Source of the DNA: Lepisosteus oculatus
Lineage: Eukaryota > Chordata > Actinopteri > Semionotiformes > Lepisosteidae
Assembly: GCF_040954835.1 (NCBI RefSeq)
Contig: NC_090712.1
Location: 3,419,284-3,483,283, forward strand
Length of the DNA: 64,000 bases
Reading direction: 5' to 3'
A program made the translations under genes and the position numbers. The notes beneath the pieces are model-generated. The model saw only the letters and a program-made list of their open reading frames with translations. It searched no databases and had not been told where the DNA came from. Below, one piece after another: positions 39,871 through 51,275 of this stretch (the first letter of the stretch is position 1; each line of letters begins with the position of its first letter).

Positions 39871-41224
39871 TCGTATCTTGGAATGAGATAAGAAAAATAG
39901 TGCCCGAAAAAACTTCACCGCCCCCCCCCCTTCTCCTCCTGAGTGCTTTAGTCACGACCCCCCAATTTTCGGGGTCCTGACTGATTTGAGGGGGGTTGTT
40001 ATACAACCCCTTGTACTAATTAAATCCTGTCCAAAACCGAGACCAGGAACCCGCCTAAACCGAATCGTCCTTTAAAGGAAGCTCGTAGGGGATGCGTCCA
40101 GGTTGAAATGTTATTCCCTGCTAACGAGACCGTCATTGTATTGCCTAGTTTCTGGAATATAGGAAAGCCGCTGTAGATGGGTCTGGCTGTTAAACAGCAC
40201 TAGCTTGTGCTCCTATCACCTTTTTAAAGGGACCGAAATCCCATGTCCGATTAGGAGGGGCAACAGCGACGCCTGCTGTTAGCTACGGGTTGAAACACGC
40301 CGGTGACTTGATGCCCAAGAGGCCGGCTTAGACGGAGAGAGGCGGTAATGCGAAGGTGTCGTTCCCAACACAGTCTAGGGATTTGTCGTTATCGTTGACA
40401 ATGCGTATGTGTGCCCAGTGTCCTGACTCAATGATCCTGCTGCCGTGATTTGACAAAGTCAGTGAGCCCCTGGCTTGATCCGAGAGACGACTCAGCCATC
40501 ACCCAGTCCTGTAGGTTCTGAGGTTTTTATATTCTCATTTGTTGTTTTTTGTTGTTGTTCTTTTGAAGATCTCTTGTGTTTTGTGGCACAGTTGTATGTT
40601 TTTCCACACCGGCTCTTAAGGGTTCTCATGTTTTCTTAACATATTTTTTTTTAAATCTGAGCTTAATTGTGTTAAGCATGGGGATTGATGATCGGTTTCA
40701 GGTTTGTTTGTGGACTTTAGGTTAAGTAATCGACCAGGGTGAGAGTTTTTTTATTACTCAGAGCTTGAAGAGGTTCCGACTGAGAGGAGGCCATTAACAC
40801 TGACAACGGGCCAATTCCAGGGACACAGTGATGCCCCTCACACCAGCTGCTGTCGCTGTAGAGTCAGTCCTGTCCGAAGACTTCGGCTCACAGCTCTCGG
40901 ACTGAACACCAGTGTGCCCAGTCTCCCTGCTCAGTGTGGCTTCAGTGGCAGCCCCCTGTGGTCACAAACTACCTGTTCAATCAGTGGATACTCCATTCTC
41001 TGCTTGCTGGGTTGTTAGTATCTAATCGGTCCCAAAGTGTCGCCCACATAGATTCCTCTGGGATGGTGGGGTGGGAAGGAAGCGTTGGAACATAAACAGC
41101 TTTATGGGCCCAGTTTGTAGCTGTTCTGTACTTTCCCACTGACTGCACGACATGAGGCCATGAGGCCATAGTAATGGACACTACATCAAAGTAAAAGAAT
41201 GGTTTCAAAAGAGAGATGATCTAG
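39871..41224. other. intergenic, no gene found
   Basis: It starts with C-runs (39920-39930), passes a stretch of mixed composition and low-complexity TTG repeats near 40540-40560, and reaches an unassigned, moderately GC-rich part at 40800-41217. No exon or confident repeat. Confidence 0.6.
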
Positions 41225-41345
41225 GCAATTTGGTAGTAGCTCATTGGTCCAAGGATCTCATCCAGCTGGTTCATGAAGGACTTCAACAGCAAGGCTGGGC
41301 AGCTTGTTCCACACTCCTGCCACCCTGTGGGTAAGACAGCACCTC
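41225..41345 (-). mobile_element. LINE (CR1/L2-like) 3' fragment
   Basis: On the minus strand 'ggagtgtggaacaagctgcc', 'ttgctgttgaagtccttcat', 'ccagctggatgagatcctt' and 'atgagctactacc' run in order. The reading frame VWNKLPS is visible. Same module as 37630-37760. It directly abuts a different LINE fragment at 41361. Confidence 0.7.
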
Positions 41346-41360
41346 CTTATAAATAAGAAA

Positions 41361-41882
41361 TCATAATGAGGTAGAAGGTGTAGGTGTGGTCCGAGGGGCA
41401 TGGCTAAATTTGTTCGCCAATTGCTCTGCTTGTGGGTAGAAGCTATTGAGGAATCTAGTGGTGAGTGTCCGTATGCTCTTGTATCTCTTGCCTGAGGGCA
41501 GTGGGGTGAAGAGCTCATGCCCGGGGTGGTCACTGTCCTCTGTGATGGCCAGAATTCTACCACTGCAGCGGTCCGCATAGAGCTGTTTAATGTCGGTGAG
41601 ACCACAGCCGATGATCTTCTGGGCCATATTGACCATTCTCTGCAGTGCCTTTCTCTCTTGAGAAGAGGTGTTGCCGTACCACACGGTGATCCCGTTGGTG
41701 AGGACGCTCTCGATGGTGCAGCGGTAGAAGTTCACCAACACAGGTACTGGCATCCCCCATCGCTTGAGGCAGCTCAGGAAATAAAGATGCTGCTGAGCCT
41801 TCTTCATGATAGAGTCAGGAGATTCCTTTAAGCCTCGGAATGTATCTCGTTGATCTTCTCCTGACAGATTCCAGAGCAGCAA
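41361..41882 (-). mobile_element. non-LTR retrotransposon, C-terminal reverse-transcriptase remnant
   Basis: A 173-codon open frame on the minus strand holds KKAQQHLYFLSCLKRWGMP, TIESVLTNGITVWYG, ERKALQRMVNMAQKIIGCG, GHELFTPLPSGKRYKSIRT and TTRFLNSFYPQA. These are the ordered blocks of the post-catalytic C-terminal part of LINE polyproteins (L2/CR1/Rex type) that are abundant in fish genomes. The catalytic motif of the polymerase is not present; the element is cut off at about 41885. The frame is intact, suggesting a fairly young insertion, but the fragment cannot be active alone. Confidence 0.88.
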
Positions 41883-41885
41883 TTT

Positions 41886-44800
41886 TTTATTCGTTTTTCT
41901 CAGGTGTGTGTGACACAGAGTTTTATTTCTATAACATAGTTCTCCATTAGATGGATAAAGTCATCTGATTTTACTTTTTAGGCAGAACAACAACCGTTCC
42001 GAGTTTTGCTCCTTCAAGTTTAAAGCGTGGATTCAAATATTTCATCCATTATGTTATTATGTTAGGGTTGTCTTATGGAAAACCTGGCGTACAGCTGACA
42101 CAAGCCCTGGTGGCTTCCTTTAACACTAAATCTGAACAACATTTAATTTTGATAAACTTTAAATAATTCCTCTTAACAGGCAGTGTAAGGATTAACGGGG
42201 AGGCTCTGTATCGTGTTTCATGTTCTTAAGCCCAGTGCAGCTGTGTGTTGTATTGACTGACACCTAAATCCTAGCTACACTATTGGTAAACCTCAGCAAG
42301 CGTCAATACTCATAAGCAGTACATTGCACATCCGCTCTGTAGGGGGTGTGCAGTACCATGCTAATTAATGATTTTAACGAACTATCCTACTTGTGGACGA
42401 GCATTTCAGAATTCACCACCCGTGTCATTATTAATTAAAGCTTCTAAGCTTGTATGTGCGTTTTCATTAACCAGTTCAAGCACAGTGCTATATCACTGAA
42501 AAAGTCCTTCCCATTTTTTTAGCAGAAAATAAAATGTCTAACTTAATTGTCATCGACGTGTGTTTAAAGGTAGCTGTGATTTAATTTAGTCTTTGATGTG
42601 GGGCAGTCTGATGGCCACCGAATGAAAAACTTCTATAATCAATTCTACTTGTGTGTTTCATTGGTACAGCCGGCCGAAGAGCACACAGCTTGTGCAAACC
42701 TGGAATGGATCAAGGCTTTGAAAAGGGCGACTGGTCTTTTGGCAGAAGCACCGTATGCAAAATCTTTTAAAAACCTGCGCGCTCTTTCAAATGATGCAGC
42801 GAGCCCTACTGGCACGCTGTCTTTTTTTTTTTAATCCATCCATAAACTCAGATTAATACGATGTGTTTTTGTTTGAAAAGTGAGCGTTAAACTGTCCTCA
42901 TCACGTCCATGTGGTTAATAGATTGGCTGGGCCGGAGGCCAAGGGACTCTCGCGGCTCGGCTTCCGAGAGATCTGGAGCTCATTCCAAGCACGTCAGGAA
43001 AACGCAGCCCAGCAAGATCTGCTCTTTCATTTCGACCCGACCCGTTTGGGGGGATAAAAAGTGGAAACTAAGCTCCCGTGCTGTTGGCTGCTTGTCTGTA
43101 GAGCCAGTATCCACAGGATGTTTCAACTGAAACCGCCCCCTTTTCTTCAACTTAGAAAAGATGCGCATGTAAATTACAGAGTGTGACATTCACAATATTA
43201 AAAGTGGCGCTCGCTAATTAGGGGTCGTCTCTCCTTGACAAATAGGCTCGTTGCTCATGAAGGTTTTGCCTCCGGTCACTTTACAGTGCAGTTTATCACC
43301 AGGGGATGAAGAAACTGTTTTTATCAGCAGCATTCCAGTCTCAGCTGGGGATAGCAGCGATTCAGAGACGCCTTTAACAGCGCTTCAAAGTCCTGGTTTG
43401 TTGACGCCGAGAAATCAGACCACCAGGTTCTGTTTGATCAATGTCGCAGATTTACCACTTCTAGACTGTTGTGACTGTTCCAACAGGAAACCCTTGGAAT
43501 ACCTAAGTCCTATAAAATTTACAAAGAAGTTCTGATGGTTTTTAGTTAGTAATTGTAACATTGAAAAATGTCTCAATTTCTTTGAAAGCCTGTTTTTCCT
43601 GCTTGAATCCTGCATTTCACCAAAAGGTGGTCTCTGCGTTAACAGCTTGTACTTGAACTTAGACTGCTCATTTCTAGGTGCAATTACTGACTACACAGCC
43701 GTAACGTTTGCAATCAGACTCCGACTCCAAAGTCATGTCTGGCACACCCAGGCGAACATCAACATTCATAACTTCAACTCTCCAAACAACCCCGGGTCAG
43801 GCATGCTTCAAGAAAATAACCTGTAACCTATAACAGTACCTTTGCAGATACATGAACGAACTGTAATTTTTTAGAACTAGTAAAAGCCTCAAATAAATGT
43901 TATGCCATCTGATAAAATATTTGCTGATTCTATTAATTTTTATAAAAATGTATTTGAAATCATTTGCAACACAAATTTGCACAGTGTGCACACATTTTGT
44001 TGCAACTTGCTCCAGACAGACCAAGGACATCTAACCTATGGCCGTTAGATGAACCAGGCAGAGCAGGCAGGCGGGCTGTTTTTCTGGAGGACTGGGTGGC
44101 AGAGAGGATCAGACCACATCAGAACATCAAGACAGTGTCCAGCCCAGTCTGCTTTGGAAAGGGAACCGCGGAGCAAATATGTTCTTCGGCTAAAATAGCG
44201 CGAACGCTAAGTCTTAATTAAGCTTCGCAGCAGAGACTTCTTCCGCTGTTTCAGGGAAACACGAGCTTCTCCTGTCAGCCGCACATTTTTTATCTTTAAT
44301 GTAACCAACAAATGCTGCATTTGATCCCCCTGCAGCACCAGCACACTGCGCTTCACAATATATGGAATTGTGCAAAAGGCCTGACCTACTTATTCTGTAA
44401 TCTCTCGCTTCCTCGGTATCCAGTGGAGTCGATATTGAAAAATCAGACCGGGGATATTGAACCCCCCACCCTTGCTGCTGGAATAAAAATCATTAGCTCC
44501 TTTGACACTCCTCTCTGAAAACAAGAAGTGAGGCTTCGAAAGATCAATTACAATTATGTCGCTACCGCCCAGAAGATAAGGGATTTGTTTCCAGACGGAT
44601 TCGCTTAATGAGGTCCAAAATGAATGGCGAGGCTGACTTAATCCATTTACATGATGATTTCAGTTTATACAGGAGTTAATACATGCTGAGAAAGCAAATA
44701 CATGTCTTTTCTGGCCTTGAAAAGGCTTCCCCCCTCATTTACTAGGTGTTTATTCCCACTCCAGCGGTGGGCGTTCTTCCAGAGCGCAGTAAAAAGGCCT

Positions 44801-45185
44801 AAGCGACTCCGATGTGGTCAAGGACTGGGAGCTGGGCAGCAGAGCGAACTAATTTGCTGACCTGTGCAGCTGTATGCTGGGATGAGGCTCAAACACAAGA
44901 CCAGCTCAAGAGCTTGTGTTTGGTGGGAGTATTTACACATTTTTATTCAGAAAACAATCCAGAAACAGTATTCTGGATACAAAGAGCCCCCTGCTTACAA
45001 CACTGACACCCCCACCACCACCACACACACGCACAGATGTGACTCACCTCAGGTGACTGCGGACTCACACGGACCAACGCAGGCTTTAATCCTCAGCTTC
45101 CTGATTCTATAAAAACTATAAAGAAGTGCCATTTCACAGCCTTTACAGACATTTTTGAAGATGTTGTACAGCAGCCCGAAAGGGG
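41886..45185. other. intergenic, no gene found
   Basis: AT-rich to mixed sequence. Small open frames (for example 42598-42834 and 43251-43535) show no family resemblance or splice structure. Poly-T at 42821-42832. No recognisable repeat. Confidence 0.6.
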
Positions 45186-45487
45186 GGTCAGCTCAGCGGT
45201 GAGGTAGTTAGGATTGCTCCCTCACTGCACTGGGGCCCTGGGTTCAATTCCAGACCTGGGGCTCTGTCTGTGTGGAGCTTGTATGTTGTTCCCCGTGTTT
45301 GCATCTGTTTCCTCTGGGTTTTCTGGTTTCTTCCCACATTTCTGTGAAAACTGGCCCTGGTTATGAGTGTCTGCGTCCCGATCCCGGTGTTCCCTGCCTT
45401 CCGCCTGCTGCTGGCGGGATAGGCTCTGGATTCCCTATGACCCTGTGTGGGAAGAAGCTGCTAGAAAATCGATAGACGGGTGGGTGA
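45186..45487 (+). mobile_element. tRNA-derived SINE ('gaagaagctg' tail family)
   Basis: A tRNA-like head 'gtcagctcagcggtgaggta' (A-box like) and 'gggttcaattcc' (B-box) is followed by 'tgtgtggagcttgtatgttg', 'ccccgtgtttgcatctgtttcc' and 'ggttttctggtttcttccc'. It ends 'ggcgggataggctctggattcc...gaagaagctgctagaaaatcgatagacggg'. This is nearly full length and the best copy of this family in the window. Confidence 0.8.
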
Positions 45488-45722
45488 AAGAGGCCTTCTT
45501 GCTGTGAGTCAGATCAAGGACCTTCCACAGAGCTGAAGGGCTTCTACTTTACAAGCAGAATAGCAATAAGAGTTTTTATGTGCAATCTTCCAAAGCTTAC
45601 ACACAGCCAGAAGTGTGCCAAAGCCCCCAGCGAGTGATAAGGGGCCGATTCAAAAATATTAGGTGTTCATCTGTGTTCCGTTCTCCCACTGCAGATCAAA
45701 GGAAGGCATTATGTGTGGACTT

Positions 45723-45995
45723 TGGCGTCCTTGCCAAATTTCCCATTGGCCTTTATCAATCATGGCCTCCTAATAATCCCCATCTCTGAATTGGCTTCAT
45801 TACTCTGCTCTCCTCCCCACTGAGAGCTGATGTGTGGGGAGCGTTCTGGTGCACTATGGCCGCTGTCACATCCTCCAGGTGGGGCTTCACACTGGTGGTG
45901 GTGGAGGGGATCCCCATTACCTGTAAAGCGCTTTGAGTGGAGTGTCCAGAAAAGCGCTATAGAAGTGTAGGTGTAATCAATTATTATAATTATTA
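45723..45995 (+). mobile_element. 5S-rRNA-derived SINE, 5'-truncated copy
   Basis: The shared 3' module ('ttgccaaatttcccattggcc', 'atggcctcctaataatcccc', 'gagagctgatgtgtgg', 'ccattacctgtaaagcgctt', 'agaaaagcgctat', ATT tail) matches 46768-47330. The 5S-like head is missing. Confidence 0.85.
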
Positions 45996-46726
45996 CTTGT
46001 TATATCTAAAATACATATGCAGGAAACTCTATGATGTGGTCTTCGTTCTGTACGAATCACAGAACAATGTGCATTTGGGCTTCTGAGTGTCTTCACTGAG
46101 GGCGCTCACTGAAAGTCCCGGATGAGCTCCATGCCCGAATGCCACAGGTCTGCGCCTGAGTCATGCCACGTGAACAGGGTAGGAAGGGCACTAGTCAGGC
46201 TGGCGGTTCTGCCAGTGCCAGATGCAGTCCATCTGTCCTCTGGGCATCACACACTCTCCTGCCAGGCTCATTGCAGGATCCCAGGCTCTCAGCTCGTCGC
46301 CGTGGGCAGCTGTGGTCCTCCTTCACTGAGGTGTCTGTTCTCCCCCAGCAGTACAGGAGTCTCAAACCACCTGCGATTTCAGTGATTTCACATGGGTGTA
46401 TAGCAAAACGCAGGAGGCAAGCGCAAAGCCATTACCACATCCTACAACAAATCCAACCTGAATCGGTTCCTCCTATTCCCGGCATGTATGAAACTGGATT
46501 TGTATTCTTCATTATAGCTGTAAGTGTGTAAGAATCAGGGTGTGCCACTCCACGCGAGTGAATTCAGGCCCCTCGAAAGTTTCCTTTAATGCAACAGGTG
46601 GCGCATGTCTCCCCTTGATCTGCTGGGTAGTGGGGGGCTGCTGTGTGTCAAAGGAGGAGGGGGGGTGCACTGCAGGGGTGGGTGAAGTGGATACCCTCTT
46701 ATACATAGAGTGAGTTGCAAAGATTA

Positions 46727-46750
46727 TTATCATCATCATCATCATCATCT
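46727..46750. repeat. (ATC)n microsatellite
   Basis: 'tatcatcatcatcatcatcatct' lies just before the full-length 5S-derived SINE. Confidence 0.95.
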
Positions 46751-46767
46751 TAGGTGTTTCCTTCTTA

Positions 46768-47330
46768 CCACAGCAGCCATATCACTCTGCACCTCACAAC
46801 AGCAGGTGTGAGCCTGGTCAGTACCTGGATGGGAGACTCCTGGGAAAAACTAAGGTTGCTGCTGGAAGAGGTGTTAGTGGGGCCAGCAGGGGGCGCTCAC
46901 CCTGCGGTCCGTGTGGGACCCTAATGCCCCAGTATAGTGACGGGGACACTATACTGTAAAAGGGCGCTGTCCTTCGGATGAGACATAAATCTGAGGTCCT
47001 GACTCTCTGTGGTCATTAAAAATTCCAGGGCGTTTCTCAAAAAGACTAGGGGTGTCACCCCGCCGTCCTGGCCAAATTTCCCATTGGCCCTTACCAGTCA
47101 TGGCCTCCTAATAATCCCCATCTATGAATTGCCTGTATTACTCTGCTCTTCTCCCCACTGAGAGCTGATGTGTGGTGAGCGTTCTGGTGCACTATGGCTG
47201 CTGTCGCATCATCCAGGTGGGGCTGCACATTGGTGGTGGTGGAGGGGAGTCCCCATTACCTGTAAAGCACTTTGAGTGGAGTGTCCAGAAAAGTGCTATA
47301 TAAGTGTAAGCAATTATTATAATTATTATG
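46768..47330 (+). mobile_element. 5S-rRNA-derived SINE, full-length copy
   Basis: The head is a degraded 5S rRNA gene: 'gcagccatatcactctgc' (5S start GCCATACCACCCTG) and 'gagcctggtcagtacctgg' + 'atgggagactcctggg' (5S box A/IE/C region). Then come a middle domain and a 3' end resembling an L2-type LINE tail ('aaagcactttgagtgg', 'agaaaagtgctatataagtg', ATT repeats). Known: SINE class 3 elements in fish have a 5S promoter. Copies also at 50262-50836 (minus), 45723-45995 and 57492-57861. Confidence 0.92.
46883..46897 (+). promoter_or_regulatory. CTCF-type motif inside the 5S SINE
   Basis: CCAGCAGGGGGCGCT matches the well-known CTCF core consensus (CCASYAGRKGGCRSY) exactly. It is part of the SINE body; the copy at 50694-50708 reads CCAGCAGGGGGTGCT, with the CpG changed to TG. 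Confidence 0.6.
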
Positions 47331-48844
47331 TTAGTTGCCATAATAACACCCAGTACCTTACTGACCATGATATGCTGGTACATTGATGAGAAGAGTGTTG
47401 TGCAAAAACATTACAGTTTTTTATTCTACGAAAAAACGTGCTAAACCTAAGATAATCAAAGATGAACCTTTACACTACACCATATGCATGTGACTGAAGG
47501 ACACAGAGTTGTTTGAGCAACGGGCACCATAAACTGATCCAGAGAACAGGCTTGTAAAATAACGCTTACCTCCATGGCAACAGATAAACGACTAATAAAA
47601 ACTGTTAAAAAATTGCTGACCTTAATCTGTTTCCATAACAACACCCCCCTCCGCAAAGCAGACCCCTCAGAATTCACACAGAGCGAGCACTGCACGAAAC
47701 GCTCTTTATAATCGCTATGATGCAGACACTCAAGGTAAGACAACCAGAAACAAAGGACATATCAATTCTCTTTCACTCTCCAAGGTGAAATTTTAATCTC
47801 TTCAAAGCTGTTGCTTTTGGTGCCTTTTTAAAAGCTTCTTTAAAGACGCGAAGTCAAGAAAATGACAGCGCACATTGGACACGCTGAACGTTTTTTTTCT
47901 TCCCCCAGACCAGGGGCCGTGACAAATGAGGACATCTATTTCACTGTCATTCTAAACAGCTGGGTTAAAAAAACAAACAACGAAAGCACATGACTGCACG
48001 ATCTGTAATTTCTGTTACAACAGATTGCATTTCACGAGAAAAATCCTCTAAGCGGTTAAAGAAAGGAGACATTACTGAGAGGGCAGGCATTAGTGTCACA
48101 GGCAGCTCAGCACAGTGATCAGGGCCTGCTAATCAGCTGCAATCTGACTACTCAGGGCCTGTAGAACACATCTGGGTCTTTCAATTGTTAATTAAATGGG
48201 AGCAAATGACCTCCTTGCATCTGTATTGACAGGGCAGGAGTCCTAGGGACTTGGGGACTTATTAACTGTGTCCCGGGGTTCTCTTCATAGCTCAGGGCTC
48301 TCTTGAGCCACTGTATGTTCCTTACACATCTGTCACAGGTATTTTGTTGACACCATCAGGGTTCCCTGGGAATTAAAACCACAAGGAGTCCTGTGAGGTC
48401 ATTTCATTCATTTACAGGGGCCACAGATGTTAGAAGCTGAGGAACCTCATAAAAACAGACCATTTATTAGAACAATTAACTGATTTAATAAGTGCAGTAT
48501 TTTCCCCCCGTGGCCGTCTGATCCTGTTTTGTTCCATTTTTAAAAGGTGCTATGAACGCGCCACCTAGCGGTCAGATCGCGGATCTCACAGTAGGTAGCC
48601 TAATGTCGAGCCGAAGGGGTGCACTGAATGGTAGAAATGAGAACCTCCGTTACTTTAAAATAATATAGATAAGAAAAGTATTTGGTAAATATTACATGGA
48701 ATCTCCTATGCACTTGCTTTCCGGTGAGCACAAAGAGTACGGGTGAATCATTAAGGTTTCATCATCCAAATTAAACAGTTTTTTTAGCACAATCCTAGAT
48801 AGAATGTATTATGGTTGCCTATGCCGCTGAAGACACCCTCGGAG
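47331..48844. other. intergenic, no gene found
   Basis: Mixed sequence. The only site of note is a CTCF-like GCGCCACCTAGCGGTC at 48558-48573. The 95-codon frame at 47456-47743 has no recognisable homology. Confidence 0.55.
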
Positions 48845-48990
48845 CTCTTGGGACCGGATGCTGCGTGGAGGGTGTAGGTTCTCCCTGTGTTTATCCAGGT
48901 TAATTTAGACAGACTGGCGTCCCCCGAGGGCGTTGTCCCATTTTATGCTTCCGGGACAGGCACTGGACCGCAGCCTGAGCTCCGTCACGT
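48845..48990 (+). mobile_element. decayed SINE of the 'gttctcccygtgt' family
   Basis: 'gctgcgtggagggtgtaggttctccctgtgttta', 'agactggcgtccc' and 'cttccgggacaggcactggacc' keep the order seen in 45186-45487 and in fish SINEs with 'actggcgtcccgtccagggtgt'. Strongly diverged. Confidence 0.45.
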
Positions 48991-49235
48991 ACAGACCTAC
49001 GCGAGCTCCGCACGAGTGGTGTAGTAAAAATGCTTCAGTGATACCCGTCGTGTTACTGCTCTCGTACAGTATATGCCTGGTTTCTTCTTAGAAGTGTAAA
49101 ACAAGTCACACGCTGTTCCATGTCTTCTTTGTCTGCGTGGCATCTGTAATGCGATGATTCCCTGTCATGCACAGAGACACTCATCCTCAATGAGGACATG
49201 TTATTTCTAGGCGGAACTAGTGGTCCAAGAGGGGA

Positions 49236-49330
49236 GGCTGAAATTTCAAGCAGCTCATGCATATTCATGAGCAAACACGCGGTGGGCGTGGTTTTCCCCA
49301 AGCGCTGATTCAAACCGAGGCGCAGCAGGG
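49236..49330 (+). promoter_or_regulatory. promoter-like patch with POU-dimer-like and GC/CACCC motifs
   Basis: ATGCATATTCAT at 49257-49268 is one base from the palindromic POU-dimer site ATGCATATGCAT and sits in a near-palindrome GCTCATG...CATGAGC. A GC/CACCC-type box (GGTGGGCGTGG) follows at 49281-49291. The next 700 bp are CpG-richer than average and hold a 220-codon open frame. No transcript is proven. Confidence 0.35.
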
Positions 49331-49992
49331 TGTCCAACAGAGGACTTGACTCGCTTCACTTTGGACGCGTTTTTGCCTGGTATTTAACAAGGGCCGTTTT
49401 CACATTCTTACGCGTACGTAGTCCTCCGTTGACCACCTGGCCCTGCCCCTCGCTGTCGACGTCCTTCGGCTCAGCCGGTCATTTTAGCCCCAGCTCAGGC
49501 GATCAGTTGCAGAGAGTACTGGTGCGTATTAAGGGTTTTTTGCTGGACAGCACGGCAGGTTGTGCCCGGTGGGTAGAGAAGGCATGGCCCCGGCACACAC
49601 TTTATCCTTTGCAGTGCAGAAATACGTGGATGGAGGCGGTTCGAGCGGTAGCGGCTTGTGGGCAGTGTCTCGGGTGCTTATTTTATGTTGTCGGTACGAA
49701 AAATACTTCAGTAAATGGCGTCTGTCCAATCACTGGCTTGACGTGCGTGTTCCATCTTTCCCCTGGCCATCCCCTCCCAGTCCTACTGAAGGCACCTGGA
49801 ACACTTCATCAGTTTAATCACGGGAATGGGATGGGATTGGACTGCAAGCGGTTAATGCCGGTGAAGCTTGTGGAAGAGGCACAAATAGTCTTTTCTGTGG
49901 CGGGGTGTCCTAATATTGCGTCCAGACAGCGCATTGTGTGTATGAACACGAACATATGTATCAGATCAAAGCTGTCAAATCAATCATGTTAG
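49330..49992 (+). other. unexplained 220-codon open frame, probably not a gene
   Basis: The longest open frame in the window, opening at a GTG (no upstream ATG in frame is needed to keep it open). The translation is Cys- and Ser-rich with no domain, signal peptide or repeat that I recognise. A second frame overlaps it (49560-49817). The composition (raised GC, few stop codons) could explain its length. Confidence 0.2.
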
Positions 49993-50261
49993 AACCACAG
50001 AGAGATAATGAAAATGGCCAAAAATAATTACATTGCCTGGTGGGTCAAACCTTTCTCATTAGTAGCCCTCAGTCTCAGGGCAGTCATGATCTCATGCGTT
50101 ACATAAAGAGATGTAACCCTGTGGGGGCAACCTGACAGATGTCTCCTTCAACCTGCAATCTAATCATGTTTTATGACTCGGGGCAAACACACTCTGGTTC
50201 TGTAGCTGTGCTGTGGTTTAATCAAGCAGAAAGGAAAGGTCTCCCCACAATGCAACATCAA

Positions 50262-50836
50262 TAATAATAATAACAATAATTGCTTACACTTATATAGCGC
50301 TTTTCTGGACAGTCCACTCAAAGCGCTTTACAGGTAATGGGGATCCCCTCCACCACCCCCAGTGTGCAGCCCCACCTGGATGATTCGACGGCAGCCATAG
50401 TGCGCCAGACCGCTCCCCACACACCAGCTCTCAGTGGGAAGGAGAGCAGAGTAATTAAGCCAATTTATAGAGGGGGATTATTAGGAGGCCATGATTGATA
50501 AAGGCCAATGGGAAATTTGGCCAGGCCACCGGGGTAACACCCCTACTCTTTTCAAGAAATGCCCTGGGATTTTTAATGACCACAGAGAGTCAGGATCTCA
50601 GTTTTACGTCTCATCCGAAGGACGGCGCCTGTTTACAGTATAGTGTCCCCGACACTACACTGGGGCATTAGGACCCACATGAGCCGCAGGGTGAGCACCC
50701 CCTGCTGGCCCCACTAACACCTCTTCCAGCAGCAACCTTAGTTTTTCCCAGGTCTCCCATCCAGGTACTGACCAGGCTCACACCTGCTGAGCTTCAGTGG
50801 GCTGCCAGTGGTGACCTGCAGGGTTATATGGCTGCT
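50262..50836 (-). mobile_element. 5S-rRNA-derived SINE, full-length copy
   Basis: On the minus strand the head reads GCAGCCATATAACCCTGCAG ... GAAGCTCAGCAGG, GAGCCTGGTCAGTACCTGG and ATGGGAGACCTGGG, closer to 5S rRNA (GAAGCTAAGCAGG, GCCTGGTTAGTACTTGGATGGGAGACC) than the copy at 46768. The body and 3' tail match that copy, with a TTATTATTATT tail at 50262. The two full-length copies are in opposite orientation, about 3 kb apart. Confidence 0.93.
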
Positions 50837-50884
50837 GGCGTGTCAATGACAAGGATCTCTAATTCCCCTGTTCCTATAGGAATT

Positions 50885-51250
50885 GAACGACAAGGAGCTG
50901 GGTGACACAGTGACGTGGCAGCCAGAGCTGCTGTATCACGACTCTGGGGCTCTATACGGTTTTTCCTGGACTGGGATACCCTCTGTGTGGAGTCTGCATG
51001 TTCACCCATGTTCCCTCAGGTTTACTCCTGATGCTTCGGTTTCCTTGCACCTCCCAAAGACACGCTTGTGACATCAACGGGAGTTTCTACAATTGTTCCT
51101 GTGTGGTGGCTGGGCGGGTGAGTGTGCCCTGCGCAGCACAGACATGCCACCCAGGGTGTATGCCACCGTGTGCCCTGCGCCTCCGGGAAAGACCCTCACG
51201 ACTGCCACGACTCTAATCGGCAAGAAGCTGCTTTCTGCTGATGAAACTAC
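50885..51250 (+). mobile_element. tRNA-derived SINE, diverged copy of the 45186 family
   Basis: 'tctgtgtggagtctgcatgt', 'tgcttcggtttccttgcacctcccaaagacacg' and the 3' block 'cccagggtgtatgcc...cggcaagaagctg' follow the order of 45186-45487. The head is poorly preserved and an inserted stretch lies at about 51080-51140. Confidence 0.7.
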
Positions 51251-51275
51251 TTTTCTAGCCACAACCGTCCGCGTT

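Noticed and set aside
40981..41208. 75-codon minus-strand frame next to the LINE fragments
   Set aside because: Contains no LINE motif and no clear homology; it may be part of an unrecognised repeat but I cannot support a call.
46771..46860. 5S rRNA gene
   Set aside because: Only partial similarity and followed by SINE body and LINE-type tail; therefore a SINE promoter, not an rRNA gene.
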